A stretch of 64,000 bases of DNA from Reinekea sp. G2M2-21 (GCF_015687175.1 NZ_JADPQG010000001.1:744001-808000); one strand, 5' to 3'. Shown: positions 43,896-52,782, numbered from the stretch's first letter. Notes: generated from the sequence alone by a model not told the origin. Numbers and translations are program-made.

Positions 43896-45176
43896 ATGTC
43901 AACTCAGTTACCCGTTAAGGCGGTGATCGCGTTTTTTTTCAGGAACGGCACTACGCAAGCCTTGTTCCGCTGGCTCAGTTTCCGGTTGTTTGTCGCGCAG
44001 CAGCCTTCACGCTTGGCGAATGATTCTGCTTCATTGTCGGTGATCGACTGCCTCGAACAATGGGAACAGCAGGCCCGTATTGTGACGCCGGTGCGCAGCC
44101 TGTTATGGTTGTTAACCGGGCTTGCCGCGTTGATTGGCTTCAGTGCTATGGCCACGGTGCTGAATGTCACCGGAAACCACCCCATTAATATTTGGGTGCC
44201 TCTGGCGTTATTTGCCTTCCTCCCCTTGTTGTTGACGCTCAGCAGCGTTTACTTTTCATTGTGGTCACCAGTGACGCTCCGCCCAGCCCATCATCCGTTT
44301 GTGGCGTTTTGGATGGCTCGGTTTCAGATCAGTCAATTTCAGTGTTACCATCGACTTTTGTTCGCCTGGATTGTCTGGCAAAGCCAGCGCATAGCGTTGG
44401 TGTTTTCGGTGTCAGCGGTACTGGCATTTTTTCTGTTAGCGACCTTTCAGGACTATCAGTTTGGTTGGTCTTCAACGTTGATTCGTGATGACAATACGAT
44501 GACGACCATCATGCATTGGCTCAGCTGGCCTTGGCATTGGTTAGTGGATGCGCCATCCGCTGAATTGATTCACGACAGTCGGTTTACCATGCAAAGCTCC
44601 GCGGGTGGGCATGGCACAGATAGCGCCTGGTGGCAAACCCTGATCTTGGCGATTGCCGTTTACGGAGTTCTGCCGCGTGTCTTGCTTTCACTTGGCTTGC
44701 GCTTTCGCCTGGTCCGATTGTTACGGTGGAGCATACATAACACCGGAGACATTGAGCAGTTTATCGTTGCGCAACAACGCCAGGCCAGTGTTAACCCGAT
44801 TCAGTCCTCGGATGCCTTTCAGGCACCCGAAAATATTGACCTTAGTGATAATCGGGTCGATCTCATCAGCTGGCAACAACCGGATTGTCGCTGGACCACA
44901 GTGCGCAATTTGGGCAGCGGATCGTGGCTGGAGGATGAGCAGTGGTTGCAGTCAGCCCAAAGTAAAAGGGCACGGCCCGTGGCTGTGCTGGTGGCTGCGA
45001 ACCAAACACCAACTGGGGAGTTGGCCGACAGTTTGGCTATGTTGAAACAGGCCAATGCGGATGTCAGCCTGGTGTTGGTCGACAGTGAGCAAGACCTACC
45101 ACGCTATGCAACGCAACAGAAGTCCTGGCAGTACTTTGCCCATCGCCAACAGATTGCTCTGAAGAAGGTCTTATAA
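43896..45176 (+). CDS. DUF2868 membrane protein
   Basis: A 426-residue protein with about four to five hydrophobic helices (near residues 67-90, 103-125, 165-190 and 245-265) and a soluble C-terminal domain. The pattern is that of DUF2868, nearly always found beside a DUF3482 GTPase, as here. An in-frame start 16 codons upstream is possible, but ATG 43896 follows AAGGA. Its stop is directly followed by the GTPase start. The function is unknown; the pair probably acts as one membrane-bound unit. Confidence 0.85.
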   Translation: MSTQLPVKAVIAFFFRNGTTQALFRWLSFRLFVAQQPSRLANDSASLSVIDCLEQWEQQARIVTPVRSLLWLLTGLAALIGFSAMATVLNVTGNHPINIWVPLALFAFLPLLLTLSSVYFSLWSPVTLRPAHHPFVAFWMARFQISQFQCYHRLLFAWIVWQSQRIALVFSVSAVLAFFLLATFQDYQFGWSSTLIRDDNTMTTIMHWLSWPWHWLVDAPSAELIHDSRFTMQSSAGGHGTDSAWWQTLILAIAVYGVLPRVLLSLGLRFRLVRLLRWSIHNTGDIEQFIVAQQRQASVNPIQSSDAFQAPENIDLSDNRVDLISWQQPDCRWTTVRNLGSGSWLEDEQWLQSAQSKRARPVAVLVAANQTPTGELADSLAMLKQANADVSLVLVDSEQDLPRYATQQKSWQYFAHRQQIALKKVL

Positions 45177-46553
45177 GTGACGACACCAGTATTTGCCGTT
45201 GTGGGACATCCCAATAAAGGGAAATCGAGTATTGTTTCAACGCTGACTCGCCAGGATGCTGTAAAAATATCCGAGATTTCCGGGACAACGACGCAATCGC
45301 AAGCGTTTGAGCTTAGGTTGGATGACGTTACACAATATACGCTCGTGGATACGCCCGGATTTCAGCGCCCGCGTCAGGTTTTGTCCTGGCTAGAGCAGCA
45401 TGCGCCGAACGCAGCCCAACGCAAGCAAACCGTTCAGGCCTTTGTCGATCAGGAAAATCAGAACGCGGCCAGCCGCTATCGGGATGAAGCCGAGCTGCTA
45501 CAACCCATTTTGAGTGGCGCCGGTATCATTTATGTCGTCGACGGTTCGCTGCCCTACAGTCCTGAGTTCGAAGCAGAGATGACAATACTGCAATGGACTG
45601 GACAGCCTCGGATGGCGTTAATCAATCCAATCGGCGGCGAAGCCTACGTTGAGCAATGGCGTGATGCGTTGAGTCAGTATTTCAGTGTGGTTCGGGTATT
45701 CGACCCGATGACCGCTGATCCGCAAAAACAATTTACCGTTCTGTCTGCTTTTGCCGAGCTCTATGAACCCTGGCGTTCTGCGATCGAATCCAGCATTCGG
45801 TTTTTAAAGGCCTATGCTCAGCGGTTGCAGGAACAGGGTGCGCTCATCGTTGCGGAACATCTGGTGCAGATGCTTAGTCACGTTAGTGAGGTTAAGGTAC
45901 CGGTGGAGTTTGCACAGAATCTGTTGCAAGACAAACTCAAAAGCGATTATCAGCAAGCTTTAAGGGCAACCGAACAGAGTATGCACAAGCAATTGCAGGC
46001 GCTGTTTGCACATCCGCAAATGCAACTGAGGTCAACCGATTTGACGGCTGATTACCCGGATCTGTTCGATGCCAGTCACTGGTTTATGTATGGCCTGGAT
46101 CGACAGAAAATCATCGCGTTGTCGGCGTCGGCAGGCGCCGCTGCCGGAGCCGTTATCGATGTGGGGGTAGGGGGCGCATCGCTCATGGCGGGAGCCGTCG
46201 CTGGAGGTCTGGTTTCCGGCCTCGCGTCGCTGGCGGCGACCTGGAAGCCGGAAAAATTGAAAATTAAAGGCGTACCACTGGCGGGAAAAACGTTGACGGC
46301 AGGCCCAGCTAAAGAAGCGACCTTTGCGTTCGTCTTGTTGGGCAGAGCGGTCGACTTTTTTGAGATGATTTTGGCGCGAACCCACGCGGACCGCTCCGTT
46401 GCCGAAATGTCTGACACGCGTTTGAATGATCGACTGACCCGTTTGCCCAAGTACGAGCAGGTACAATTGACCCGTTTGATATTGCGTGCACACAAGGGGC
46501 TCAATGATCAGGAGCTGCTACAGTTAAGAGATTGGATTCTGAAATTACGGTAA
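45177..46553 (+). CDS. DUF3482 domain GTPase
   Basis: A 458-residue GTP-binding protein of the Era/TrmE-like class. G1 is GHPNKGKSSIV, G3 is DTPGFQ, and the N-terminal GTPase domain spans about 170 residues. The C-terminal half has a Gly/Ala-rich hydrophobic stretch (about residues 318-350) that may insert in the membrane. It starts at GTG on the base after the DUF2868 stop. This gene pair is conserved in proteobacteria but has no assigned role. Confidence 0.87.
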   Translation: MTTPVFAVVGHPNKGKSSIVSTLTRQDAVKISEISGTTTQSQAFELRLDDVTQYTLVDTPGFQRPRQVLSWLEQHAPNAAQRKQTVQAFVDQENQNAASRYRDEAELLQPILSGAGIIYVVDGSLPYSPEFEAEMTILQWTGQPRMALINPIGGEAYVEQWRDALSQYFSVVRVFDPMTADPQKQFTVLSAFAELYEPWRSAIESSIRFLKAYAQRLQEQGALIVAEHLVQMLSHVSEVKVPVEFAQNLLQDKLKSDYQQALRATEQSMHKQLQALFAHPQMQLRSTDLTADYPDLFDASHWFMYGLDRQKIIALSASAGAAAGAVIDVGVGGASLMAGAVAGGLVSGLASLAATWKPEKLKIKGVPLAGKTLTAGPAKEATFAFVLLGRAVDFFEMILARTHADRSVAEMSDTRLNDRLTRLPKYEQVQLTRLILRAHKGLNDQELLQLRDWILKLR

Positions 46554-46629
46554 TCGTTTCTCAATGTCGTCGTGAAACGGTCGATACCAATGAAGATGGG
46601 ACTGGTCTTGTGGTTTGGGTGAATTAATT

Positions 46630-47730
46630 ATGGCGTTATTTACGTTCGATGCGGGCGACTCAGAGCTGATTGTCGACTTTTTTGAAGACTACAAAGACCT
46701 CTACGAAGCCGCCGAAAGCAACATACTGAAGCTGGAACACGAACCAAACAATGCCGAACTGTTGAATGCGTTATTTCGTGCCGTGCACACTATAAAAGGC
46801 AATTGCGGCTTACTTGGCATTTATCCGTTGGTCGATTTACTGCAATCCGTTGAATCGGTGCTGGATATGGTGCGCCATGGCGATATTGCCTTCCAGCCCT
46901 TAATCGGTGATCTGACCCTTTTGGTGTTGGATCGCTGTTCCAGTTTTATTGCAGCTCTGGAACGGAATATGGAAGCCGAATACGACGGCGGTCTGTTTAG
47001 TGTCGTCGCCAGTCAGATCAATAACGGTTTGACCTCCAACGCTAAAAACCCTATTCCAGCGTTGACCCGAGCGCTGACGTTACTGGATCCGCTGACCAGT
47101 CAATTGCAGGCGGACGGGGATGGGGAGTCACTGTTTAAACGATTCAAAATAACCGCCACAGACGATCTCGAATTTATCCTGCAATTGGCTGAGCAAACGC
47201 AATCAAGAGCGGCCTTCTGGCACGGACGAATAGCGCGTGTGATGAGCTGGATAATGAGCCTGAATAATCAAATGGGGCGGCCGGTTGAGCCTGAACAGCT
47301 TTTTGTGGCCGTCTGTTTGCATGATATCGGGATGGCAATGCTGCCATCCGACGTCATCAACAAATCGGCACAGTTGACGGAGCTGGAGCGTCAGTCAGTG
47401 CAAGACCACGTTTGGGTCGCCAGCCGCTTGGCTTCGTCATTTCCGCGTTGGCATGTGGCAAAGAAAATTATCGACCATCATCAGGAAAATTTTGATGGCA
47501 GTGGTTACCCGCTGGCATTAAAAGGTGATGAGATTTGTGTCGGTGCGCAGATGTTAGCGGTCGTTCACGCCTTTGAAGCGATTACACATGGCTACTCAAA
47601 ATCGTTGAGTCGCAAGAGGCCGTTGATGCGGGCCGTGATGGAATTAAATCGCTACTCTGGGGTCCAGTTCAACCCCAAATGGGTCTCCGCTTTTATGCAA
47701 ATTACCCGCGAACGTCGGGAAGATGTCTAG
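46630..47730 (+). CDS. Hpt-HD-GYP fusion protein (putative c-di-GMP phosphodiesterase)
   Basis: A 366-residue protein joining an N-terminal histidine phosphotransfer domain (His53 in HTIKGN) to a C-terminal HD-GYP domain (His231-Asp232 in LHDIG; HHQENFDGSGYP at 283-294). HD-GYP domains hydrolyse cyclic di-GMP; the Hpt domain would let a phosphorelay control this activity. The ATG at 46630 lacks a strong ribosome binding site; an in-frame TTG at 46615 is the alternative. The TAG stop lies in a CTAG that is also the insertion point of a mobile element, so the reading frame ends exactly at the element border. Confidence 0.85.
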   Translation: MALFTFDAGDSELIVDFFEDYKDLYEAAESNILKLEHEPNNAELLNALFRAVHTIKGNCGLLGIYPLVDLLQSVESVLDMVRHGDIAFQPLIGDLTLLVLDRCSSFIAALERNMEAEYDGGLFSVVASQINNGLTSNAKNPIPALTRALTLLDPLTSQLQADGDGESLFKRFKITATDDLEFILQLAEQTQSRAAFWHGRIARVMSWIMSLNNQMGRPVEPEQLFVAVCLHDIGMAMLPSDVINKSAQLTELERQSVQDHVWVASRLASSFPRWHVAKKIIDHHQENFDGSGYPLALKGDEICVGAQMLAVVHAFEAITHGYSKSLSRKRPLMRAVMELNRYSGVQFNPKWVSAFMQITRERREDV

Positions 47731-47997
47731 GGCAACTCTGATTAATTCAAATCACCACAGTCCTATCAGATCGATAGGATGAGCGAGGCGTGTGTTGCAG
47801 GGAATGGCGAGTCCTTTTCAAAACACACAACAATGCTCAGTCATCGACCTGAAGGACCCTGAGGGCGGGGCTGAAATGGCAAATTTCGTTGTTAAGTCCT
47901 TTGCCAAGATGATGAATATTGCCTGCAGAACTTGCCTCGAATTTTGCGCATTTCTTCACCCGCTGAGGTAGAGAGCAATTAATCAGAGGTGCCCTAG
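47727..47997. mobile_element. MITE-like element A at a CTAG site
   Basis: A 271-bp segment without coding capacity. The first 21 bases (47727-47747, CTAGGGCAACTCTGATTAATT) and the reverse complement of the last 21 (47977-47997) match at 20 of 21 positions. CTAG at both ends suggests a 4-bp target duplication. Internal pairs include CCTATC/GATAGG (47762-47778) and TGGCAAA/TTTGCCA (47878-47907), so an RNA copy would fold strongly. No transposase is present, as expected for a non-autonomous element. Confidence 0.75.
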
Positions 47998-48261
47998 TGT
48001 CCTGAGTCAGAAGTTCGTATCGTTTCAGAGCTCATGGGAAGCGCTAGTACAAGGCGCTCTTTGTAGAGAATATCGAGATCTTTTCAAGAAGAGCAACGTC
48101 GTAATAGTGTTTTCCATGAGCTCCCTTTGGGCGCGTCATTCAAGCTCTTTAGCGTTGTTCTGTCTCTTGCCAATGGAATAACCATTGACTGCGAGACACG
48201 CCTAGCTATAAAGCTTGAATGGCGCGCTGAATTCTTGCGAACTTCAGACTCAGGACACTAG
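47994..48261. mobile_element. MITE-like element B abutting element A
   Basis: A 268-bp segment without coding capacity. Its terminal 24 bases (47994-48017 and 48238-48261) are inverted repeats with one mismatch, beginning CTAGTGTCCTGAGTC. Two nested hairpins fill the inside: GAGCTCATGG/CCATGAGCTC (48028-48037, 48114-48123) and a 23-base pair of arms with 20 matches (48131-48153, 48205-48227). Its left CTAG is the right CTAG of element A. Its ends are unrelated to those of A, so it belongs to another family with the same target. Confidence 0.78.
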
Positions 48262-48462
48262 CTTCGGTCTGTCGTCCTTTTCATGTAGGTAAACGCTGTG
48301 TTTCACCGTTCCTCTGCGATTTTCGGGGCAACCAGGTCAGTTGCGTCTTGAATTTCAACTAAAAAGACAATGAGTGCACCTTAAGAATTAGACTTCTGAC
48401 AGGCAGAATTTTGTTCGGACTTTGGGTATCCTGCGCCGCATTAACATGATGGAGCTGGAAAT
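48262..48462. other. Leader region of the yccF-like gene
   Basis: Nothing beyond a plausible promoter is seen between element B and the yccF-like gene. With the two elements, the whole gap from 47731 to 48462 contains no gene. Confidence 0.4.
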
Positions 48463-48921
48463 ATGCGGATAATCGGGAATTTTTTGTGGTTTGTGTTGGG
48501 CGGGCTACTCATGGGACTGGCATGGTGGACTGTCGGTGTGTTGGCGTTCATCAGCATTATTGGTATTCCCTGGGCTAAAGCTTGTTTCGTTATGGGTCAG
48601 TTTTCGTTTTTTCCCTTTGGTCATGAAGCGATTAATCGTGCTGATTTAAATTTAAGAAAGGATGTGGGGACCGGTGGGTTAGGTTTTATTGGCAATGTGA
48701 TCTGGTTTTTTGTGGCAGGGATATGGTTAGCCATTGGTCACACGATCAGCGCGATTTGTCTGTTTCTTTCTATCATTGGTATTCCATTCAGCATTCAGCA
48801 ATTGAAACTCGCCGGGATCGCTTTGGCGCCCATTGGCAAAACCATTGTGTCGAAAGACGTCGCTGCTGCGGTACGTGCCGATAACGCCGCGGCGTATATC
48901 GCCGACCGGCGTCGTCATTAA
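48463..48921 (+). CDS. yccF: YccF family inner-membrane protein
   Basis: A 152-residue membrane protein with two repeated YccF domains, each with a pair of hydrophobic helices ending in SIIGIP (near residues 27-33 and 103-109). The repeat FFPFGHEAINR is also typical. Homology to E. coli YccF is clear along the chain, but the function is unknown. GGAGCTGG precedes the ATG. It converges on the YHS gene across a small hairpin. Confidence 0.9.
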   Translation: MRIIGNFLWFVLGGLLMGLAWWTVGVLAFISIIGIPWAKACFVMGQFSFFPFGHEAINRADLNLRKDVGTGGLGFIGNVIWFFVAGIWLAIGHTISAICLFLSIIGIPFSIQQLKLAGIALAPIGKTIVSKDVAAAVRADNAAAYIADRRRH

Positions 48922-48936
48922 CGGCTTAGCATGTTT

Positions 48937-48951
48937 CCCCAGCGACTGGGG
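48937..48951. terminator. Short hairpin between convergent yccF and YHS genes
   Basis: CCCCAG/CTGGGG with a three-base loop lies in the 36-base gap between the two stop codons. T-richness after it is weak on both strands, so it may be a modest bidirectional terminator. Confidence 0.45.
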
Positions 48952-48957
48952 CTCAGT

Positions 48958-49401
48958 TTATTTTGCCAATAAATCCGGCCAGTACTGATCTGCGGCGTTG
49001 ATAAACGAATCTCGCTCCCGCAACCACTTTTCCTGAATTTTTGCGTTGTAATTCAGGTACAGTTTGCCATCAACAATGGTGAACTGATCCGGATCGATTC
49101 CGGCGGTATTGTTGTTGGCGACAGCGTAGGCACAATAACCGCCATATTGTGGCGCATAGCGATTGGGGTCAGAGATAAACATATCCCGGTGTTGTGCGCT
49201 GGCAAAACGCCAGATGGCGCCCTGCCATTCGTATTCAAAATCTGCGTTGCCTTCTATGGCACTGTTGTCGGTAAAATAGGCGACAGGGTCAAACCCTTTA
49301 ATTGCCAGATTGTTATGCCAGGGGGTGAAGATAGCGTCGACCGCCAACGCACTCCCGATCAACCCAAAGATCAATAGAAACTTACTCAGCGGTTTCAACA
49401 T
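48958..49401 (-). CDS. Exported YHS domain protein
   Basis: A 147-residue protein with an N-terminal signal-like helix (MLKPLSKFLLIFGLIGSALA). A YHS-type domain follows (IKGFDPVAYFTDNSAIEGNADFEYEWQGAIWRFAS... DPNRYAPQYGGYCAYAV). YHS domains of this kind occur in metal- or haem-related periplasmic proteins, but no function is established. The frame extends further upstream; ATG 49401 is chosen because it starts the signal peptide. It overlaps the preceding DinB-like gene by 20 bases and is the last gene of a four-gene minus-strand operon. Confidence 0.83.
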   Translation of the reverse strand: MLKPLSKFLLIFGLIGSALAVDAIFTPWHNNLAIKGFDPVAYFTDNSAIEGNADFEYEWQGAIWRFASAQHRDMFISDPNRYAPQYGGYCAYAVANNNTAGIDPDQFTIVDGKLYLNYNAKIQEKWLRERDSFINAADQYWPDLLAK

Positions 49402-49915
49402 ATTCTTGCTCTCTATCCCGTTGTTGTCGTTCATAGGTTGCCGTACCCGGTGCCAAACCAATGTGGTGCGGAACGCAGACGCCTCTGGTGCTGGCCAGCA
49501 ACGAAGCGTAGGCCATGTGGTGAATGGAGTGATTGATCAGGTACAGCAGCTCGCGTTCTATTGTCGATGGCATTTGCTGCGACTGGCACCGGTGCAGATT
49601 AATTTCAGAAATAACCTGGATGCGGTGATCGACTGACTCCAATTGGGCGAGCCAATTTTTCAGCTCTTGAATGTTATCGAGCGCCTGTTTGCTATCGGTC
49701 TGTTCCGGTGAATTTCTTGTGCGAAAGTTGTAATCCACCTGACCGTTAACCAAACCATTGCGCAACGCGCGATAGTGATCAAGAACGTGTCTTACATGAT
49801 CCCCGATACCGGCATGAGCACTGTCCGTCGGTTTAATATAAACATTCGCGCAGCACGCAATCAGATCTTTCAATTGGTTCAGTACTTCAATGTTTGCGTT
49901 ACACAGTTCTTTCAT
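49382..49915 (-). CDS. DinB-like family protein
   Basis: A 177-residue helical protein with histidines placed as in DinB/YfiT metal-binding four-helix bundles: HVRHVLDHY in the first third and INHSIHHMAY later. Many such proteins are thiol-dependent transferases or of unknown role. The start is taken as ATG 49915 (MKELCNANIEV), which overlaps the preceding acyltransferase by 17 bases; an ATG at 49954 is also in frame. It overlaps the YHS gene at its end. Confidence 0.78.
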   Translation of the reverse strand: MKELCNANIEVLNQLKDLIACCANVYIKPTDSAHAGIGDHVRHVLDHYRALRNGLVNGQVDYNFRTRNSPEQTDSKQALDNIQELKNWLAQLESVDHRIQVISEINLHRCQSQQMPSTIERELLYLINHSIHHMAYASLLASTRGVCVPHHIGLAPGTATYERQQRDREQEYVETAE

Positions 49916-51662
49916 GTTGCGTCCAGTATTGTTGATAACGGATAAGTCCTTCATGGCCCAAGTATCGTTTCAGATAACGCTCGGGCATGTTGTGCAAGTT
50001 GACCAGAATGAGTCCGTCGAGCGAATCATTGAAACCTTTGTTTACGGAAAAACCAACGAAGCGACCGTTTAACGCCAGGTAGTGGCGCAACAGAACCGGA
50101 ATGGTTTTACCTGGATCACACTGTCCGACCAATTTGTTGAATACGCTGATGTCCCGGATAGAACTCAACATCCGTTTCGACCAGACTTTTCCTTTGACTC
50201 TTAACGGCATGATGGGTTGCACATTTTCTAGAAATTTTTGTTCCGCACGGAAGCTTTCCATCATCGCATCCGAAATAAATGCACGTGCTGTTTCGGAATG
50301 ATCTGAAGAAATACTGACGCAACCGAACAAGACTTTGTACTTTGGGTGGCGGACCACAAATTGGCCGATTCCGCGCCAAAGTAAATCGAGTGCCGAGGGG
50401 TGTCGCTGATACGCTTGCGTGACAAAGGATCGTCCGACTTCTAACGCAGGCCCCAGGTTTTTGATGTAGTTGGCATCGTATCGGTACAGACTGCGGCTGT
50501 ATAAAGCGTTCACGCCGAGCTTATCTACTATGGTATCGGTTTCGCCGAGTCGGTAGCCTCCTACAATTTTTTGTGCTTCACGGTCCCAGACAAAGAGGTG
50601 GTAGTAGTGAGGATCAAACCGATCTGTGTCTTTGTCGTTTCCAGTCCCTTCACCGGCCGCCCGGAAAGTCACCTCCCGCGCTGTGGCAATAGCGTCAAAA
50701 ACCTCAGTGAGTGCTGAATACGGCGCGCAATAAACTTCAAATTGGTTTTTTTCCAACAGTTTATAATCGCTGAGATGGTCCAGTTCTTGTTGTAAGCCAT
50801 GCGCTATCTGAGGATCGTCCGCACCGAGTAGTTCGTCATGGCGAATCGCAGAGGATAAGCGTTGACTGTTTTCGAGCAAATAGGTCGACATGCGAAACAG
50901 GTTGGTAATCGTGTTTGCCTTTTTAAGAGACTGACATTCGCGCGGAGAAATGGCTGTTCCCACGGTCATGCGGATGGTTTGGCCAGTTTTATTCGTTAGC
51001 TGCCTTGGTAATAACAGGGTTCTCAATCGTTTATGGATCAGGCCTGCTAGTTGGAAATAAGTTGGGTTTTTGCCATGCACAAATACCGGTACACAGGTGG
51101 CCTCGTATTTGCGCGCGAGGCGGCCGATCATAGGGTTCCATTGCCGGTCCCTGACCGAAAAATTTCCCCAGGTCATGGCACTGACCTGGCCCGCAGGGAA
51201 GATCAACAGCAAACCGTTGTTCTGCAGATGTTTTGCGGCGGCGCGCACACTGGAAGCGTTTCTTTGCGCCGCATTTTTTGCCAGTACATCAACACCGAAA
51301 AAAACCGGTGCCAACTCCGATATGCCGGAAAGCATATTATTGGTCAGTACTTTAGTATCTGGTCTTACCGCGAGCAGGGCCCGTGTCAACGCAACGCCCT
51401 CCAGGCCACCGTAGGGATGATTGGCAAATACCAGAGTAGGTCCATGCTCTGGAATAACCGCTGCCAGGGGTTGACCATCCAGGTAAACCTTACAGTTCAG
51501 TGACGACAAAGTGTGGTCGAGAAACTGCTCTGGTGTTGCCGCGTGCGGACGCAAATCGTATCGCTGTGCCAGCGGAGTCAATCCCAGAATATGCTCCAAG
51601 GTCCAGGCTAATGGTCGGGGCAGTGAAGACAACCGAAATGGATTCAGGGTTGAGTCGCTCAT
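49899..51662 (-). CDS. olsF: OlsF-like bifunctional acyltransferase
   Basis: A 587-residue two-domain protein. The N-terminal half is a PlsC-type acyltransferase with the catalytic HX4-type motif NHPYGGLEG and a conserved FPAG. The C-terminal half is a GNAT/autoinducer-synthase-like N-acyltransferase (FEVYCAPYSALTEV, GGYRLGETD, LEVGRSFV, LFGCVSIS). This order matches OlsF, which makes ornithine lipids by N-acylating an amino acid and then O-acylating the product. It begins one base after the stop of an ATP-grasp gene and overlaps the DinB-like gene. The actual amino acid used cannot be told from sequence. Confidence 0.82.
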   Translation of the reverse strand: MSDSTLNPFRLSSLPRPLAWTLEHILGLTPLAQRYDLRPHAATPEQFLDHTLSSLNCKVYLDGQPLAAVIPEHGPTLVFANHPYGGLEGVALTRALLAVRPDTKVLTNNMLSGISELAPVFFGVDVLAKNAAQRNASSVRAAAKHLQNNGLLLIFPAGQVSAMTWGNFSVRDRQWNPMIGRLARKYEATCVPVFVHGKNPTYFQLAGLIHKRLRTLLLPRQLTNKTGQTIRMTVGTAISPRECQSLKKANTITNLFRMSTYLLENSQRLSSAIRHDELLGADDPQIAHGLQQELDHLSDYKLLEKNQFEVYCAPYSALTEVFDAIATAREVTFRAAGEGTGNDKDTDRFDPHYYHLFVWDREAQKIVGGYRLGETDTIVDKLGVNALYSRSLYRYDANYIKNLGPALEVGRSFVTQAYQRHPSALDLLWRGIGQFVVRHPKYKVLFGCVSISSDHSETARAFISDAMMESFRAEQKFLENVQPIMPLRVKGKVWSKRMLSSIRDISVFNKLVGQCDPGKTIPVLLRHYLALNGRFVGFSVNKGFNDSLDGLILVNLHNMPERYLKRYLGHEGLIRYQQYWTQHERTV

Positions 51663-51663
51663 A

Positions 51664-52782
51664 TCAATCAGTCTCCGGATAAAATTGGGTTAAGTTCTGT
51701 TCCAGGCGCCAATGCGCGATCAACGCTTTTAATCCGGGTGGGCGGTATCCTTGTTGTCGGTTAGCGTGGCCCAGCTCAAATAAGGTTCGGTATTGAAAAA
51801 GCAGTGATCGAACTGCCGCTCGAAAGGGCGTATTACTGTCCCAGATGTGTAATGGCTCAGAGCTGGCGGTGTTTATCTCAACAATTTGCAGGTCGGTGCC
51901 GGCAGTGAGTTGGTCAACATTTTTGAATTTCACGTCTAACCGACCGTAGTGGAAATTCGGAATGTCGTGCATTAGTGCATCCAGTTGCCGGGTCAGCTCA
52001 GGCGTGATCAGGTGGCTGGCATTTTTGAAAATGGCTCCCTTGCTGTGACTGGCAGAAAATATCAGCCGATAGGGCTTTCCGGCAGGTACAATCTCATGCC
52101 AATGCGCTCGATGACGGTTTTGATAGAGGTGTCGCAATTCACCGGCTCGGTCGTCACGGGCTACTAACTCGGCGAGAGTATGTTGCCCGTCTCCGATTAC
52201 ATAGGGCATGTATTTCAGCGCCATTGAGATAATTTCGCCCTGTTGTTGGTCTGGGTGGCGGACATAAAAAATGCCGGCTTCCGGTTCGTAGTCCGACAAA
52301 CGCTGAATCATCATGGCTGCCCCGACCGGGTATTTGTTCAGGCACTGGACCAGTTCCTTGCGATTCTTGATGAGTTTCACGCCAGCGCCCCGGCAGCCAA
52401 TATCTGGCTTACCCACGAAAGGGTAGTGCACATGATGGGCCTTGAGGTTTTGCTCCAATTTAACGATTTGCGTCTCCAGTGTGTCCTCTGTTCGGGTAAC
52501 CGTAAACCAGGGCAAAACCTGCTTCTGTAGCTCCCCTTTGGCTTGCGACAATAACTGACTCTTAGGGACACCCACCATGCCGGACAGCGGTAATTTGGGG
52601 TTGGCGATAAGTGGTAACGTCAGTGAGCGGTATTTTAATGCCAGCGCCAGCCATTGGCAGACGACGGGAATGTACATTAGCCAAGTTGGCCAGAATTCAA
52701 AAAAAGAAAACCGTTTGCCCAACGTCAGTGGTGGCATTCCTGGACTGACGTAGGTGCGTGGCATTTGTTCTTGTATGGACAT
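51664..52782 (-). CDS. ATP-grasp domain ligase-like protein
   Basis: A 372-residue protein. The N-terminal part contains a hydrophobic segment (about residues 30-60), perhaps membrane-associated. The rest has ATP-grasp features: YPFVGKPDIGCRGAGVKLI (ATP-binding), a middle domain and VEINTASSEP near the metal-binding end. ATP-grasp enzymes join a carboxylate to an amine or thiol through an acyl phosphate. It is the first gene of the operon that includes the OlsF-like enzyme, which suggests it acts on an amino acid or lipid head group. Family-level identification is firm; the reaction is unknown. Confidence 0.8.
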   Translation of the reverse strand: MSIQEQMPRTYVSPGMPPLTLGKRFSFFEFWPTWLMYIPVVCQWLALALKYRSLTLPLIANPKLPLSGMVGVPKSQLLSQAKGELQKQVLPWFTVTRTEDTLETQIVKLEQNLKAHHVHYPFVGKPDIGCRGAGVKLIKNRKELVQCLNKYPVGAAMMIQRLSDYEPEAGIFYVRHPDQQQGEIISMALKYMPYVIGDGQHTLAELVARDDRAGELRHLYQNRHRAHWHEIVPAGKPYRLIFSASHSKGAIFKNASHLITPELTRQLDALMHDIPNFHYGRLDVKFKNVDQLTAGTDLQIVEINTASSEPLHIWDSNTPFRAAVRSLLFQYRTLFELGHANRQQGYRPPGLKALIAHWRLEQNLTQFYPETD

